A stretch of DNA of 38,779 nt from an uncultured Opitutales bacterium (GCA_900552245.1 URYY01000004.1:1-38779); one strand, 5' to 3'. Shown: positions 1 through 9,043, numbered from the stretch's first letter. Numbers and translations are program-made. Notes: generated by a model not told the origin, from the letters alone.

Positions 1-46
1 CCTCGCCCTGAACGGAGTAAAATGTCTCGACTACGGGGTAAGTCAT
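1..46 (-). CDS. queE: 7-carboxy-7-deazaguanine synthase (QueE), N-terminal fragment cut by the window edge
   Basis: Only the first 15 codons are inside the window. Read on the minus strand from the ATG at 46-44, the frame gives MTYPVVETFYSVQGE. This matches the start of QueE, a radical SAM enzyme whose N-terminus has the form VxExFxSxQGEG just before its Cys cluster. QueE converts 6-carboxytetrahydropterin to 7-carboxy-7-deazaguanine in queuosine (preQ0) synthesis, so it uses the product of queD. Its ATG overlaps the queD stop codon (ATGA), which implies translational coupling. The catalytic Cys motif lies outside the window and cannot be checked. The identification rests on a short but characteristic motif plus the queD neighbour. 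Confidence 0.75.
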   Translation of the reverse strand, partial: MTYPVVETFYSVQGE

Positions 47-477
47 TTGTCCCTAAAGGCGCTAGCCTCGTTTTTCTTGTCTTCGGAAACTCTCACTTCG
101 CAAACCCATACCCTCCCGTCGGTGTGCTCGCGCACGAGCTTGTTAAAGACGTCCAATAGATGCGCCGCAAGCCCCTCGCAAGAGCAGGATTCGACTTCAT
201 AAATTTTCCAAGCGCATGGAGCCGCCGCCACAAGCTTGTCTTTTAGTGGGTCGCTCTTTGCAAAAACGCAGGCGTGGTCGAGATTGTCCTCAATCCACTT
301 TCTTATAAATTTTAACTTTCCAAAATCCACGACAAAGCCGTTTTCGTCGAGCTTTTGGCAGGCAAAGACAAGCGAAATATCCCAGTTGTGGCCATGCACA
401 AAAGAGCAGTGACCATCGTGCAAGTGCTGGCGATGGGCGAAGGGAATGTCGGTGTACTTTTTCGTGCAGATTATCAT
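43..477 (-). CDS. queD: 6-carboxy-5,6,7,8-tetrahydropterin synthase (QueD / PTPS family)
   Basis: This 144-residue protein has the expected size for the PTPS/QueD family. The signature is near the N-terminus: His15, Cys24, then His28-Gly-His30-Asn. The three His are the family's zinc ligands and Cys24 sits at the catalytic position. The conserved acidic segment VRVSEDKKNE lies near the C-terminus. QueD converts 7,8-dihydroneopterin triphosphate to 6-carboxytetrahydropterin, the second step of the queuosine pathway. The gene is sandwiched by ATGA overlaps, with the M20 peptidase upstream and queE downstream. The queE neighbour favours QueD over a eukaryotic-type PTPS role. Confidence 0.9.
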   Translation of the reverse strand: MIICTKKYTDIPFAHRQHLHDGHCSFVHGHNWDISLVFACQKLDENGFVVDFGKLKFIRKWIEDNLDHACVFAKSDPLKDKLVAAAPCAWKIYEVESCSCEGLAAHLLDVFNKLVREHTDGRVWVCEVRVSEDKKNEASAFRDK

Positions 478-1850
478 TTTGAAAGTTCCTCGAAAATTTG
501 CGCGTATGAATTTATTGCGCGCTCCATAATCTTAAGCGAGAAAGACTCGTTTGGCGCATGCAAGTTGTCTGAGGGCGTAAAAAGCCCAAGCATTACAGAA
601 TCCAAGCCCGTAATCCTCTTTACGTCCGAGATTAGCGGAATGCTCCCGCCCTCGCGCAAATAGAGGGGCTTATTGCCAAAATTTTTTTCTACGGCCGCTT
701 CGGCTGCCTCAAATACTTTCGCAAGTTTTTGCGGATAAGGATTCGGCGCGCCCTCCCTGTTCGGGGGAATTACGCAATAGGCATCTCCCACGCCGTCTAG
801 CGGCGAAACTTCAACCTTAACTGCCGGCGGAGTGCGCTTTATTATTTCATCTCTTACAAGCTTGTAAATTTTTTCGCCGTTTTGATTTGGCACAAGGCGT
901 ATTGAAATTTTGCAAAAGCAAGTTGAGGGAATTATGGACTTGTTGCCCTGCCCCTGATAGCCTCCGCCCATGCCCGTAAATTCCAGAGTGGGCAAGACTC
1001 GCAAAGCCTCGCTTGCGCTGTATCCGCGCTGCGCGTAGAGCTTTTTAACACCGGCGCAAGCGCACAAGCTTTCGTCGCCGAAATTCGATTTTTTAATATC
1101 CTCGCGCTCCCAGTCGGCAAGCGGCAAAACTCCGTCGTAAAAGCCCTCTATGTTTACAAAGCCGTCCTTGTCGTGCAAAGATGCGCAAACTTCGGACATT
1201 GCCTGAAGAGGGTTGTAAATTGCCCCGCCAAACATTCCCGAATGGAGGTCACTCGCAGGCCCGGTAAAAGTTACGTCAAAGGCAAATACGCCCCTTAACC
1301 CCGTAGTTACAACCATCTGGTCTTCAGAAATGCTTGAAGTATCCGATAGAAGCAAGACGTCGTAGCCCGCAAGTTCATCGGCCTTCTGCTTTAAAAATGC
1401 GCCCATGCTGGGGCTTGAAATTTCCTCTTCGCCCTCAATCATCAGGGCAAAGTCTATTGGCGCGTCCGGATTTTTCTCTAAGAATTTTACAAGGCCGCCC
1501 AAGAGGCACATAAAGGGCCCCTTATTGTCGGCACTACCCCTGCCGCAGAGCCTGCCTTCCTTTACGATGGGCTCAAAGGGCGGAGTCTGCCACTTGTCAA
1601 TCGGGTCAACCGGCTGAACGTCGTAGTGCCCGTAGCATAGAACCCTGAATTTTGGCGGAACTTTTGCCTTGCGCGTAGCCCAGACAATTGGGTGAAGCTC
1701 GGTCTTTACAGCCTCCGCATCAAAACCTAGCTCCCGCAATTTTTCAACATAGACTGCGGCGCACTTTGCAACGTCCTCGCGGCGCGAGCTGTCCGCCGAA
1801 ATGCTCGGAATTTTTATTAAAGTTTTTGTAAATCCTAGGGCGTCAAACAT
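474..1850 (-). CDS. M20-family metallopeptidase (dipeptidase)
   Basis: The 458-residue protein carries the full M20/M28-type di-zinc site: GHYDVQP with His75 and Asp77, GRGSADNKG with the bridging Asp109, EGEEE with Glu141 (general base) and Glu142, Asp170 in LLLSDT, and a late HAPNE motif that supplies the last ligand. The length and the long lid or dimerisation insert between residues ~190 and 360 fit the cytosolic nonspecific dipeptidase (CNDP/PepV-like) group. Its role would be hydrolysis of dipeptides in the cytoplasm; no signal peptide is visible. The start ATG lies 3 bp after the stop of the preceding membrane protein gene, and its stop overlaps the queD start. Exact substrate is unknown. 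Confidence 0.88.
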   Translation of the reverse strand: MFDALGFTKTLIKIPSISADSSRREDVAKCAAVYVEKLRELGFDAEAVKTELHPIVWATRKAKVPPKFRVLCYGHYDVQPVDPIDKWQTPPFEPIVKEGRLCGRGSADNKGPFMCLLGGLVKFLEKNPDAPIDFALMIEGEEEISSPSMGAFLKQKADELAGYDVLLLSDTSSISEDQMVVTTGLRGVFAFDVTFTGPASDLHSGMFGGAIYNPLQAMSEVCASLHDKDGFVNIEGFYDGVLPLADWEREDIKKSNFGDESLCACAGVKKLYAQRGYSASEALRVLPTLEFTGMGGGYQGQGNKSIIPSTCFCKISIRLVPNQNGEKIYKLVRDEIIKRTPPAVKVEVSPLDGVGDAYCVIPPNREGAPNPYPQKLAKVFEAAEAAVEKNFGNKPLYLREGGSIPLISDVKRITGLDSVMLGLFTPSDNLHAPNESFSLKIMERAINSYAQIFEELSK

Positions 1851-1853
1851 AGC

Positions 1854-2216
1854 TTAATTTATCAAGTAAAGATACAGCAAAACTTGCGCAAGTGCATAGG
1901 AAAGCCAAAGTATCGATATCGCCTTCCAATCAATCTGATAGACAAAGCGCATAAGCGGCAAAAAGGCGCATAGCACAGCCAAGAGCTCTATATTTGAATA
2001 CTGCTTTTCGACAAAGGGCAAGGCGGGCAGCATCCACAATATTCCTGAGGCTACAAGGCAAAAGCAAGCAGCCCTCTCAAAGCCGAAATTGAGCTTGAAA
2101 ATCCGCGCCGCAAGCAGCATCAAAACCAAGCCCGAAACCGCAGCCGCATAGGCGCAAGCGAGCAATCCCGCCAAGCGCAAGTCCGAATAGTACGGAATAA
2201 AATCCGTGAAGTTCAT
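1854..2216 (-). CDS. Small integral membrane protein, function unknown
   Basis: I do not recognise this 120-residue protein. It is strongly hydrophobic, with about four predicted membrane segments (roughly residues 15-40, 48-68, 75-95 and 98-118) joined by short loops and no obvious catalytic residues. The ATG at 2216-2214 begins MNFTDF. It sits between a lipoprotein gene (18-bp gap upstream) and the M20 peptidase (3-bp gap downstream), so it is very probably co-transcribed with them. The spacing supports a real gene; nothing in the sequence indicates transport, enzyme or assembly function. Confidence 0.6.
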   Translation of the reverse strand: MNFTDFIPYYSDLRLAGLLACAYAAAVSGLVLMLLAARIFKLNFGFERAACFCLVASGILWMLPALPFVEKQYSNIELLAVLCAFLPLMRFVYQIDWKAISILWLSYALAQVLLYLYLIN

Positions 2217-2236
2217 CTAAAAGCGCTCCTCAGGCT

Positions 2237-2629
2237 CTAGCGAGCCTGGCGGGCAATGGCGTTAAATATCTTCTGACCGTTTATCAGGCCGTCCACGTCA
2301 ATTTCAACCTGAGAAATTGCAGGGTCTTTAGGATCGGGAGTTATTGTTATTATGACCTTATCGTCGCTGATTGTTCGGGCGCGCAATTTCATTGCGTTGG
2401 GATTTTTCGTAATTTCACCGTTTACGTAGTAGTGCATATCATTTGAGAGCGCAAGCCTCGCCGCATTAAATACGGTGGGAACGCTTCCGCGTATGCTGCC
2501 TGTGAATATGCCGCTGCAAGAATTGTAGTTGGCTACCGGATTTGCCTGCGAATCAACTTGAACACTGGTATTGCAAGCGCCGAGCAAAAGCGCGCCAAAA
2601 ATCGCTGAAATTCTCAAAATATTTTTCAT
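2237..2629 (-). CDS. Small lipoprotein, DUF3568-like
   Basis: The start is taken at the ATG at 2629-2627 (MKNILRISAIFGALLLGAC); an upstream in-frame TTG would add three residues and is less likely. The first 19 residues form a lipoprotein signal peptide with lipobox LGAC and lipidated Cys19. The mature part is about 110 residues with a predicted alpha/beta character. The pattern of a helix with an NAARLAL core followed by beta strands resembles the DUF3568 lipoproteins common in Verrucomicrobiota and relatives, but I cannot confirm this without a profile search. It is the first gene of the minus-strand operon that leads to queD, divergent from leuS. Confidence 0.6.
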   Translation of the reverse strand: MKNILRISAIFGALLLGACNTSVQVDSQANPVANYNSCSGIFTGSIRGSVPTVFNAARLALSNDMHYYVNGEITKNPNAMKLRARTISDDKVIITITPDPKDPAISQVEIDVDGLINGQKIFNAIARQAR

Positions 2630-2771
2630 AATGGGCAAATGAAACCCGAATCGTAAGATTTTTGCAACTTTTTTTTAAGCCTGCCAAATATAATAGTAGC
2701 GATTTTGCCCCCGTAGAAATTTGAGCGAAAAAAAAGCTCCGCAAACGCCGTGGCAAAAAGAGCAAAAGTGT

Positions 2772-2799
2772 TTGACGATTGGGCAAAATCGTACATAGT
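2772..2799 (+). promoter_or_regulatory. Possible sigma-70-type promoter for the leuS operon
   Basis: TTGACG at 2772-2777 is a near-consensus -35 box. CATAGT at 2794-2799 is a weak -10 box after a 16-bp spacer. It sits about 30 bp before the leuS ATG, in the divergent gap between two operons where a promoter is needed. The -10 match is poor, so the exact site is uncertain. Confidence 0.25.
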
Positions 2800-2828
2800 T
2801 GCAAGTTTTCACACAAAATAAAAAAGAT

Positions 2829-5564
2829 ATGGAAAACATTTCCACCGAATACGATTTTAATAAAATAGAAAAATATTGGCAAAACTACTGGGACGCCAAT
2901 AAGACATTTAAGGCGGTTTTGGACGCATCGCGCCCAAAGTATTACATATTGGACATGTTTCCCTATCCGTCGGGAGCGGGGCTTCACATAGGCCACCCCG
3001 AGGGCTACACCGCAAGCGACATAGTTGCCCGCTACAAGAGAGCGAAGGGCTTTAACGTCCTCCACCCCATGGGTTGGGACGCATTTGGCCTGCCCGCGGA
3101 ACAGTACGCGCTAAAGACGGGCACGCACCCCGCAATCACGACGCGCAAGAACATAGATAATTTCCGCCGCCAAATAAAGTCCATAGGCTTTGCAATAGAC
3201 TGGGATAGAGAGATAAACACGACGGATCCCGAGTACTTCAAGTGGACCCAGTGGATATTCCTGCGACTGTTTGAGAAAGGTTTGGCTTACGTTGACGAAA
3301 AGCCCGTTTGGTGGTGCCCCGCACTCGGAACAGTTCTTGCGAACGAGGAAGTGATAGACGGCAAGAGTGAAGTGGGCAAGCACCCCGTAGAGAGGCGCAA
3401 GCTCAGGCAGTGGGTATTGAAAATTACAGCCTATGCAGACAAGCTATTGGAAGGGCTTAAAGATTTGGATTGGCCGGACTCCACAAAGAGATTGCAGGCA
3501 AACTGGATAGGCCGCTCTGAGGGTGCGCAAGTAGATTTTGCAATAAAGGGCTTTGATGAAAAGCTGCGCATATTTACAACCCGCCCCGACACGCTCTACG
3601 GAGCAACCTACATGGTGATAGCTCCGGAGCACCCGCTTGTAAAAAAGCTAACAACGCCTGAAAATAAGGAGGCGGTCGAGGCCTACATAAAGAGCATTTC
3701 ATCAAAGAGCGACCTAGACAGAACAGACCTTGCGAAAGATAAGACGGGCGTGTTCACGGGCTCTTACGCTATAAATCCGCTCACAGGCCGTGAAATTCCG
3801 ATTTGGATAGCCGACTACGTTTTAATGAGCTACGGCACGGGCGCAATAATGGCAGTTCCCGCGCACGACGACCGCGATTACGACTTTGCAGTAAAGTACA
3901 ATCTGCCCATCATACGCGTAATCGACAAGAAAGACGAAAGCGGCAAAGACATTCCCCTGCCCTTTACGGACGTCGGCACCATGGTAAATTCCGGCGAATT
4001 TGACGGCACAAGCTCGCTTGAGGGCAAGTCGAAAATTATAAAGATGCTCGAGCAGCGAGGCATAGGCAAGATGTCCGTAAACTACAAGCTCAGAGATTGG
4101 CTCTTCTCTCGCCAGCGCTACTGGGGCGAGCCCTTCCCAATCGTGTGGGTCTCTAAGGAGGCCTACGAAGTGGCTTTGGCAAGCGGATATGCGGGCCTGC
4201 CCAAAGAAGCGGTAGTTTACAAAGACGAAGGCGGCAAAGAGCACTTTGCCCTTCCCATTCCTGAATCGAGTTTGCCGCTTACGCTTCCGGAAATTAAGAC
4301 CTACGCGCCAAGCGGCACCGGCGAAAGCCCGCTTGCGCACGCCACCGACTGGCTAAACGTCTGGATTAACGCAAAGACCGGCCAAACAATTTCGCAAAAA
4401 GAACCCAAGCCCGAAGGCGGCGACTGGTTCGAGGGCAAGCGCGAAACTAACACCATGCCCCAATGGGCTGGTAGCTGCTGGTATTACCTGCGCTACTGCG
4501 ACCCTCACTGCTCCACGGCACCAGTCTCAAAGGAGGCCGAAGACTACTGGGGAACTCCGGATTTCTACATAGGCGGAGCGGAGCATGCGGTGCTGCACTT
4601 GCTCTACGCGCGCTTCTGGCACAAGGTGCTCTTTGACTGCGGGGTAGTAAAGAATACGGAGCCGTTTAAAAAGCTCTTTCACCAGGGCATAATACTGGGG
4701 CAGCTGGAATACACAGGCTACAAGAATAAGGACGGCGAGTTTGTAAGCCAAAGCGAGTTAAAGGGCGATGAAGAAGCTGTGAAGCTGAACGAGGCGGACG
4801 TCGTAAAAGTCGGCTCAAACTACGCGCTAAAGGCCAATCCTAAAATTCTAGTTGACGCCAGAAGCTACAAGATGTCAAAGAGCCGCGGCAACGTCGTAAA
4901 CCCAGATGAAATCATACGCGACTACGGAGCGGACTCTCTGAGGCTCTACGAAATGTTCCTGGGCCCCCTAGAGGACCAAAAGCCTTGGAACACAAGCGGC
5001 ATAGAGGGCGTTTCGAGATTCCTAAAGAAGATATGGCGAGAGTATGTAGATAGAAGTGGCGCGATAAATTCAAAAATCTCAAAGGACGCCAAGGAAAGCC
5101 CCGAATTCTTAAAGATTCTAAACGAGACAATCAAGAAGGTTGCAGGCGACATAGAAGGACTGCGCTTCAATACCGCGATATCGCAAATGATGATATGCCT
5201 AAGCGCGCTTCAAAAGGAAAGCCAAATTTCCGAAGAGAGCGCAAAGAGCTTCATAAAGCTTGTGGCTCCCTTTGCCCCGCACATCGCGGAAGAAATCTGG
5301 CAAAAGTTCGGCGAGACAGAATCTATATCAAAGGCTCCCTTCCCGACTTGCGACGAATCAAAAATTGCAAGCGACAGCGTGAAGATGGCGGTTCAAGTTA
5401 ACGGCAAGTTGCGCGCCGAAATAAGGGTGTCGAAAACGGCCTCAAAGGACGAGGTTCTGTCTCTTGCGAAAGAGCAGGAAAGCGTAAAGAAATTCACTGC
5501 GGGCAAGGAGATTGTAAAAGAGATTTTCGTGCCCGGAAAAATCGTAAATATAGTTGCAAAATAG
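2829..5564 (+). CDS. leuS: Leucyl-tRNA synthetase
   Basis: This class Ia synthetase attaches leucine to tRNA-Leu in the cytoplasm. From the ATG at 2829 it has 911 residues. HIGH is at residues 53-56 within PSGAGLHIGHPEGY, KMSKS is at about 681-685 in YKMSKSRGN, and a CP1 editing domain lies between (GTGAIMAVPAHDDRDYDFA). The C-terminal VNGKLR anticodon/leucine-domain segment is present. The protein is somewhat longer than E. coli LeuS. An in-frame TTG at 2799 would add ten residues, but alignment with LeuS N-termini favours ATG 2829. It heads the long plus-strand operon; the next gene starts 4 bp after its stop. Confidence 0.97.
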   Translation: MENISTEYDFNKIEKYWQNYWDANKTFKAVLDASRPKYYILDMFPYPSGAGLHIGHPEGYTASDIVARYKRAKGFNVLHPMGWDAFGLPAEQYALKTGTHPAITTRKNIDNFRRQIKSIGFAIDWDREINTTDPEYFKWTQWIFLRLFEKGLAYVDEKPVWWCPALGTVLANEEVIDGKSEVGKHPVERRKLRQWVLKITAYADKLLEGLKDLDWPDSTKRLQANWIGRSEGAQVDFAIKGFDEKLRIFTTRPDTLYGATYMVIAPEHPLVKKLTTPENKEAVEAYIKSISSKSDLDRTDLAKDKTGVFTGSYAINPLTGREIPIWIADYVLMSYGTGAIMAVPAHDDRDYDFAVKYNLPIIRVIDKKDESGKDIPLPFTDVGTMVNSGEFDGTSSLEGKSKIIKMLEQRGIGKMSVNYKLRDWLFSRQRYWGEPFPIVWVSKEAYEVALASGYAGLPKEAVVYKDEGGKEHFALPIPESSLPLTLPEIKTYAPSGTGESPLAHATDWLNVWINAKTGQTISQKEPKPEGGDWFEGKRETNTMPQWAGSCWYYLRYCDPHCSTAPVSKEAEDYWGTPDFYIGGAEHAVLHLLYARFWHKVLFDCGVVKNTEPFKKLFHQGIILGQLEYTGYKNKDGEFVSQSELKGDEEAVKLNEADVVKVGSNYALKANPKILVDARSYKMSKSRGNVVNPDEIIRDYGADSLRLYEMFLGPLEDQKPWNTSGIEGVSRFLKKIWREYVDRSGAINSKISKDAKESPEFLKILNETIKKVAGDIEGLRFNTAISQMMICLSALQKESQISEESAKSFIKLVAPFAPHIAEEIWQKFGETESISKAPFPTCDESKIASDSVKMAVQVNGKLRAEIRVSKTASKDEVLSLAKEQESVKKFTAGKEIVKEIFVPGKIVNIVAK

Positions 5565-5568
5565 CATT

Positions 5569-6333
5569 ATGTTGCGCTCGTTTTTAAAGATAGCTCTCAT
5601 TTCCGCCCTGCTTTCGCCGCTTTGCCAAGCTGAGCCACTCGACGGGCTTGCGCTCGTTAGAACATCAAGAGACAAGGCGTGTATCCAAGCGCAAGATGGT
5701 AAGCAGCTAAAAAATGGTGAAGTTTCAAAGGCTGAGGGGCTTAATATAGAGGTTCCCAAAGATTCCTTTGCAAGCCTTGCGCTCTCAAATAATATGGCTC
5801 TAATTTTTACGGATAATACAAAAGCAAAAATTTTAAAGTTCGAACTTTTGGATGAGCCTCAAAAAAAGTTGAGCCAGGAATCCTGCCCCTCTGTGTTTGA
5901 AATAGACATAGAAAGCGGAACTATGTTTATGTCGCGCGCCGAGCCGAAGGCGAAGAGCAAATTCATAGTTAAGACCAAACTTGGAAATTTTGAAGCGCTA
6001 GGAGAGAATCTGAGAATAAGTGCAACCGGCAAAGAACTCTTAATCTACGCCCACGACGCCGCAGTAAATTACTACCCTATAGACTCTTCAAGCCCACAGT
6101 ACATAGGCATGGGCTACTTTGCAAAAATAAAGAGCGAAAATGGCAAGATAAAACTAACGCGCGAAAAATTGGCCTCGGATAAGAGCGTCGAGAATATCGA
6201 CTTTTTTGAGAGTGCAAAAGACGCGTGGAAGTCTACCTACTTTGACTACACAAACCCGGAAAAACCGGTGGCAAGGCGCATACTTTCGCCAAATTTCTGG
6301 GCAAGGCAAGAGAGGATTTTGCCAAAAAATTAA
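5569..6333 (+). CDS. Secreted FecR-like protein
   Basis: The ATG at 5569, 4 bp after the leuS stop, begins a signal peptide (MLRSFLKIALISALLSPLCQA). The mature domain of about 230 residues has the layout of a FecR-type beta-rich domain: an early segment of the form 'G..v...dsfasLALSNN', a middle segment EIDIESGTMFMS, then FIVKTKLGNFEALGENLRI. In that family the last two are the strands around 'l..G...v....p..v.Tp.g.v.v.GT'. FecR-fold proteins sense or scaffold in the periplasm, and in Verrucomicrobiota many are stand-alone with no sigma factor beside them, as here. It is tightly spaced between leuS and lpxI. The fold call is by pattern only; the role is unknown. Confidence 0.5.
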   Translation: MLRSFLKIALISALLSPLCQAEPLDGLALVRTSRDKACIQAQDGKQLKNGEVSKAEGLNIEVPKDSFASLALSNNMALIFTDNTKAKILKFELLDEPQKKLSQESCPSVFEIDIESGTMFMSRAEPKAKSKFIVKTKLGNFEALGENLRISATGKELLIYAHDAAVNYYPIDSSSPQYIGMGYFAKIKSENGKIKLTREKLASDKSVENIDFFESAKDAWKSTYFDYTNPEKPVARRILSPNFWARQERILPKN

Positions 6334-6336
6334 GTT

Positions 6337-7179
6337 ATGACGCCGTCAAAATTTCTACCGCAAAACTTTGATGAAACCGCAGCAGTTGCGCTGCTTGCGG
6401 GCAAGGGAGAGTACCCAAAAATAACGCTTCAAAATGCGCGCAAATCCGGGATTAAGGTAAAGCTTGTTGCGTTTGAAGACGAGACGGACGAGGATTTATA
6501 CGAATCTTTCGACGACTGCGACAGGGTGAGGATAAACATAGGCCAGCTCGGCAAGCTTTTAAAAAACGTCAAGAAATTTGGCGCAAAATACGCAATCATG
6601 GCCGGGCAGATTACTCCCAAGAAGCTATTTAAAGGGCTTACGCCCGACCTGCGCGCAATCGCAATTCTTGCCACCCTCAAAGAAAAGAACGCCGAAACTA
6701 TTTTTGGCGCCATAGCAAACGAGCTTTCAAAAATCGGCTGCGAGCTTCTCGACGCGCGCTCTTTTTTGGATTCGAATTTGGCCCACAAGGGTTTTAACTC
6801 GGGCAAGAGTTGGAGTATAAAAGAGGAGCATCTGGAGCACGCAATGAAGATTGCAAGGGCGTGCGCAAGCCTAGACATAGGTCAATCCTGCGTAGTTTCG
6901 CGCGGCAGCGTATTGGCGGTGGAGGCCTTTGAAGGCACCGACAAAATGATAGAGCGAGCCGCACAGTTTGAGGCAAAAGACGCCCTATTTGCAAAGACGG
7001 TAAAGCCTAATCAAGACTACCGCTTCGACGTTCCCGTAGTCGGCGAGCGCACAATAAGAAAGCTTGCCGAGGCAAAAATTTTTAATGCGGCTGTTGAAGC
7101 CGAGAAGGTAATAATTCTGAATCCGGAACATTCGCTAAAGCTTGCCGAGAACCTTGGCGTAAAAATATTCGGAGTTTAA
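6337..7179 (+). CDS. lpxI: UDP-2,3-diacylglucosamine diphosphatase LpxI
   Basis: The 280-residue product has the LpxI layout. An N-terminal Rossmann-like part starts VALLAGKGEYP and contains YAIMAGQITPKKLF. The C-terminal catalytic part carries DIGQSCVVSRGSVLAVEAFEGTDKMI. The Asp in EGTD (residue 202) corresponds to the catalytic Asp described for LpxI. The enzyme hydrolyses UDP-2,3-diacylglucosamine to lipid X in lipid A synthesis, doing the job of LpxH by a different fold and attack on the alpha phosphate. Its presence implies a lipopolysaccharide-type outer membrane. The ATG follows the previous stop by 3 bp. Confidence 0.92.
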   Translation: MTPSKFLPQNFDETAAVALLAGKGEYPKITLQNARKSGIKVKLVAFEDETDEDLYESFDDCDRVRINIGQLGKLLKNVKKFGAKYAIMAGQITPKKLFKGLTPDLRAIAILATLKEKNAETIFGAIANELSKIGCELLDARSFLDSNLAHKGFNSGKSWSIKEEHLEHAMKIARACASLDIGQSCVVSRGSVLAVEAFEGTDKMIERAAQFEAKDALFAKTVKPNQDYRFDVPVVGERTIRKLAEAKIFNAAVEAEKVIILNPEHSLKLAENLGVKIFGV

Positions 7180-7186
7180 AATTTAT

Positions 7187-7603
7187 ATGAGCATCATAGA
7201 AGATAGAAAAAATTCGCTTCGCGAGGAGTTCGGATTTTTTGAAAATCCCGAGGAGCGCTTTGAATACATAATTTCAAAAAGCAAGCACGCAAAAGGGCTT
7301 GATAAGTCGCAAAAGACCGATGAAAACTTGGTGAGGGGCTGCGTGTCAAATTTGTGGCTCGTGCCGAGTTTTGAAAATGGAAAGTGCAAGTTTGAATCCG
7401 ACGCCGATTCCATAATAACAAAGGGAATTGCGCTTCTTGTGTGCGGAATGTACGACGGCCTAACGCCGCAGGAAGTATTGGACTTTGACTGCGCATTTTT
7501 GGAGGAAATTCAAATCGCGCAATACCTATCGCCAAACAGGCGAAACGGCCTCTCAAAGCTCTGCGAAAAAATTGAAAACTTCGCAAAATCGAAATGTCAA
7601 TAG
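7187..7603 (+). CDS. sufE: SufE-like cysteine desulfuration protein
   Basis: The 138-residue protein has the SufE/YgdK fold signature. The sulfur-accepting Cys52 lies in NLVRGCVSNLWL, matching the family motif V-x-G-C-x-S-x-V/L-W. The N-terminal FENPEERFEYII and C-terminal LSPNRRNGLSKL match the family's ends. SufE takes persulfide sulfur from SufS and passes it to the SufBCD scaffold for Fe-S cluster assembly. No other suf gene is in view, so here it is a stand-alone gene inside a mixed operon. It overlaps the following prenyltransferase gene by 10 bp. Confidence 0.9.
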   Translation: MSIIEDRKNSLREEFGFFENPEERFEYIISKSKHAKGLDKSQKTDENLVRGCVSNLWLVPSFENGKCKFESDADSIITKGIALLVCGMYDGLTPQEVLDFDCAFLEEIQIAQYLSPNRRNGLSKLCEKIENFAKSKCQ

Positions 7604-8460
7604 CAAAGTCAGCAGTAGAATACGCCGAGATGATAAAGCTCGGCCACACGCTTTTTGCCCTACCATTTGCGTTTAGCGCGCTTGTTCTTGCCTACATTTG
7701 CGGCTACAATTTTACGCCTGATAAATTCGTGTGGGTTACGCTTGCCTTTGCCGGCGCACGCTCCGCCGCAATGGGCTTTAACAGAATTGCCGATGCCGCA
7801 ATAGACGCAAAAAATCCGCGCACTAAAGACAGGGCTCTGTGCATAAATAAAATATCCAAAAGCCACGCTGCCATATTTGTAGTCATCTCAGCCATTTTAA
7901 TGGTGCTAAGCGCGTACATGCTAAATAAGCTCTGCTTTATTTTGTCGTTTCCAGCGCTAATTGTTCTCTTTGGATACTCCTACTGCAAGCGCTTCACAAG
8001 CCTTAGCCACTTTGTGCTGGGAGTTGCTCTCGCACTTGCGCCAATCGGTGCTTGGATAGCATTTACAGGCAGCTTTAGCCCAAGAATACTCACACTTGCC
8101 TTTGCGCTATTTTTCCAGATTTCGGCCTTCGACATAATTTACGCGCTGCAAGACGAAGATTTCGACAAGTCTAACAAGCTCCATTCAATTCCAGCAAGAT
8201 TCGGCAAAAAGGACTCTCTCAATATATGCTTTGCCCTATTTTTGGCGGCAATTCTAATGCACTTTCTGACGGGCGCAATATTTGAGCTAAATTACTTTTA
8301 CTACGTATGTGCCGCACTAATTAGCTCCATTTACCTCGTGGGCTTTTTCATATTTGCAAGAGCCGGGCTTCAAAAAATAAATCTTGTATTTTTCTACATG
8401 AACGCCCTATGCTCCATACTGATAATGCTTGCCCCGCTTCCGCAAGCTATTATGAAGTAA
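7594..8460 (+). CDS. mqnP: UbiA-family prenyltransferase, probably MqnP of the futalosine menaquinone route
   Basis: This 288-residue membrane protein has about eight hydrophobic segments and both Asp-rich motifs of UbiA prenyltransferases: NRIADAAIDAKNPRTKDR (N/D-x3-D-x3-D, about residues 67-84) and YALQDEDFDKSN (about 183-194). These bind Mg-diphosphate of the polyprenyl donor. The adjacent ubiX and ubiD genes, without other ubiquinone genes, fit the late futalosine pathway in which MqnP prenylates 1,4-dihydroxy-6-naphthoate and the UbiX/UbiD pair then decarboxylates. The pathway assignment is inference from gene order; the family call is firm. It starts inside the end of sufE. Confidence 0.82.
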   Translation: MSIAKSAVEYAEMIKLGHTLFALPFAFSALVLAYICGYNFTPDKFVWVTLAFAGARSAAMGFNRIADAAIDAKNPRTKDRALCINKISKSHAAIFVVISAILMVLSAYMLNKLCFILSFPALIVLFGYSYCKRFTSLSHFVLGVALALAPIGAWIAFTGSFSPRILTLAFALFFQISAFDIIYALQDEDFDKSNKLHSIPARFGKKDSLNICFALFLAAILMHFLTGAIFELNYFYYVCAALISSIYLVGFFIFARAGLQKINLVFFYMNALCSILIMLAPLPQAIMK

Positions 8461-8463
8461 GCT

Positions 8464-9042
8464 ATGACAAAAAGAGCTGCAGTTGCCATAAGCGGAGCCT
8501 CCGGAATGCCGTATGCGCGGAGGCTTCTGGAAATTTTGGCGAAGTTGGAAGTCGAGCTTTACGTAGTTGCAAGCGATGCTTCGCTTCCGATTTACGAGAG
8601 CGAGATGGGCGAAAGTTTCGGAAGATTTAGCGCGGAATTTTCAGAGAAATATTCCGAAGTGAAATTCTATTCCGAGTCCGACTTTTCGGCGCCTATAGCA
8701 AGCGGCTCCTTTAACTTTGACGCAATGGCAATCTGCCCCTGTTCCATGAAAACGCTGGCGGGCATTTGCCACGGGTATGCGGAAAACCTGCTCCTCCGCG
8801 CCGCCGATGTAGCCCTAAAGGAGAGGCGGCGGCTTGTTCTTGTGGCGCGCGAAACCCCGCTTGCTCTAACGCACTTAAGGAATATGTGCGCCGCAACTGA
8901 AGCCGGAGCGGTAATCCTTCCGGCCTGCCCCGCATTTTACGGAAAAAGCGAGAGCGTATTTGACCTCGTAAATTTTGTGGCGGCAAGAACCGTTGCCGCA
9001 ATGGGCTTTGAACACAATGAAATTGCACCGTGGGGTGAGTGA
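8464..9042 (+). CDS. ubiX: Flavin prenyltransferase UbiX (MqnM-type)
   Basis: The 192-residue product has the UbiX/Pad1 hallmarks: the FMN-binding start AAVAISGASGMPYARRLLE, the ICPCSMKTLAGICHG segment, the phosphate-binding RRRLVLVARETPL, and the C-terminal ACPAFYGKSESVFDLVNF. UbiX joins dimethylallyl phosphate to FMN to make prenylated FMN, the cofactor of the UbiD enzyme encoded next. Its stop is 1 bp before the ubiD ATG, so the cofactor maker and user are translated together. In this context the pair would act on menaquinone precursors. It begins 3 bp after the prenyltransferase stop. Confidence 0.93.
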   Translation: MTKRAAVAISGASGMPYARRLLEILAKLEVELYVVASDASLPIYESEMGESFGRFSAEFSEKYSEVKFYSESDFSAPIASGSFNFDAMAICPCSMKTLAGICHGYAENLLLRAADVALKERRRLVLVARETPLALTHLRNMCAATEAGAVILPACPAFYGKSESVFDLVNFVAARTVAAMGFEHNEIAPWGE

Positions 9043-9043
9043 T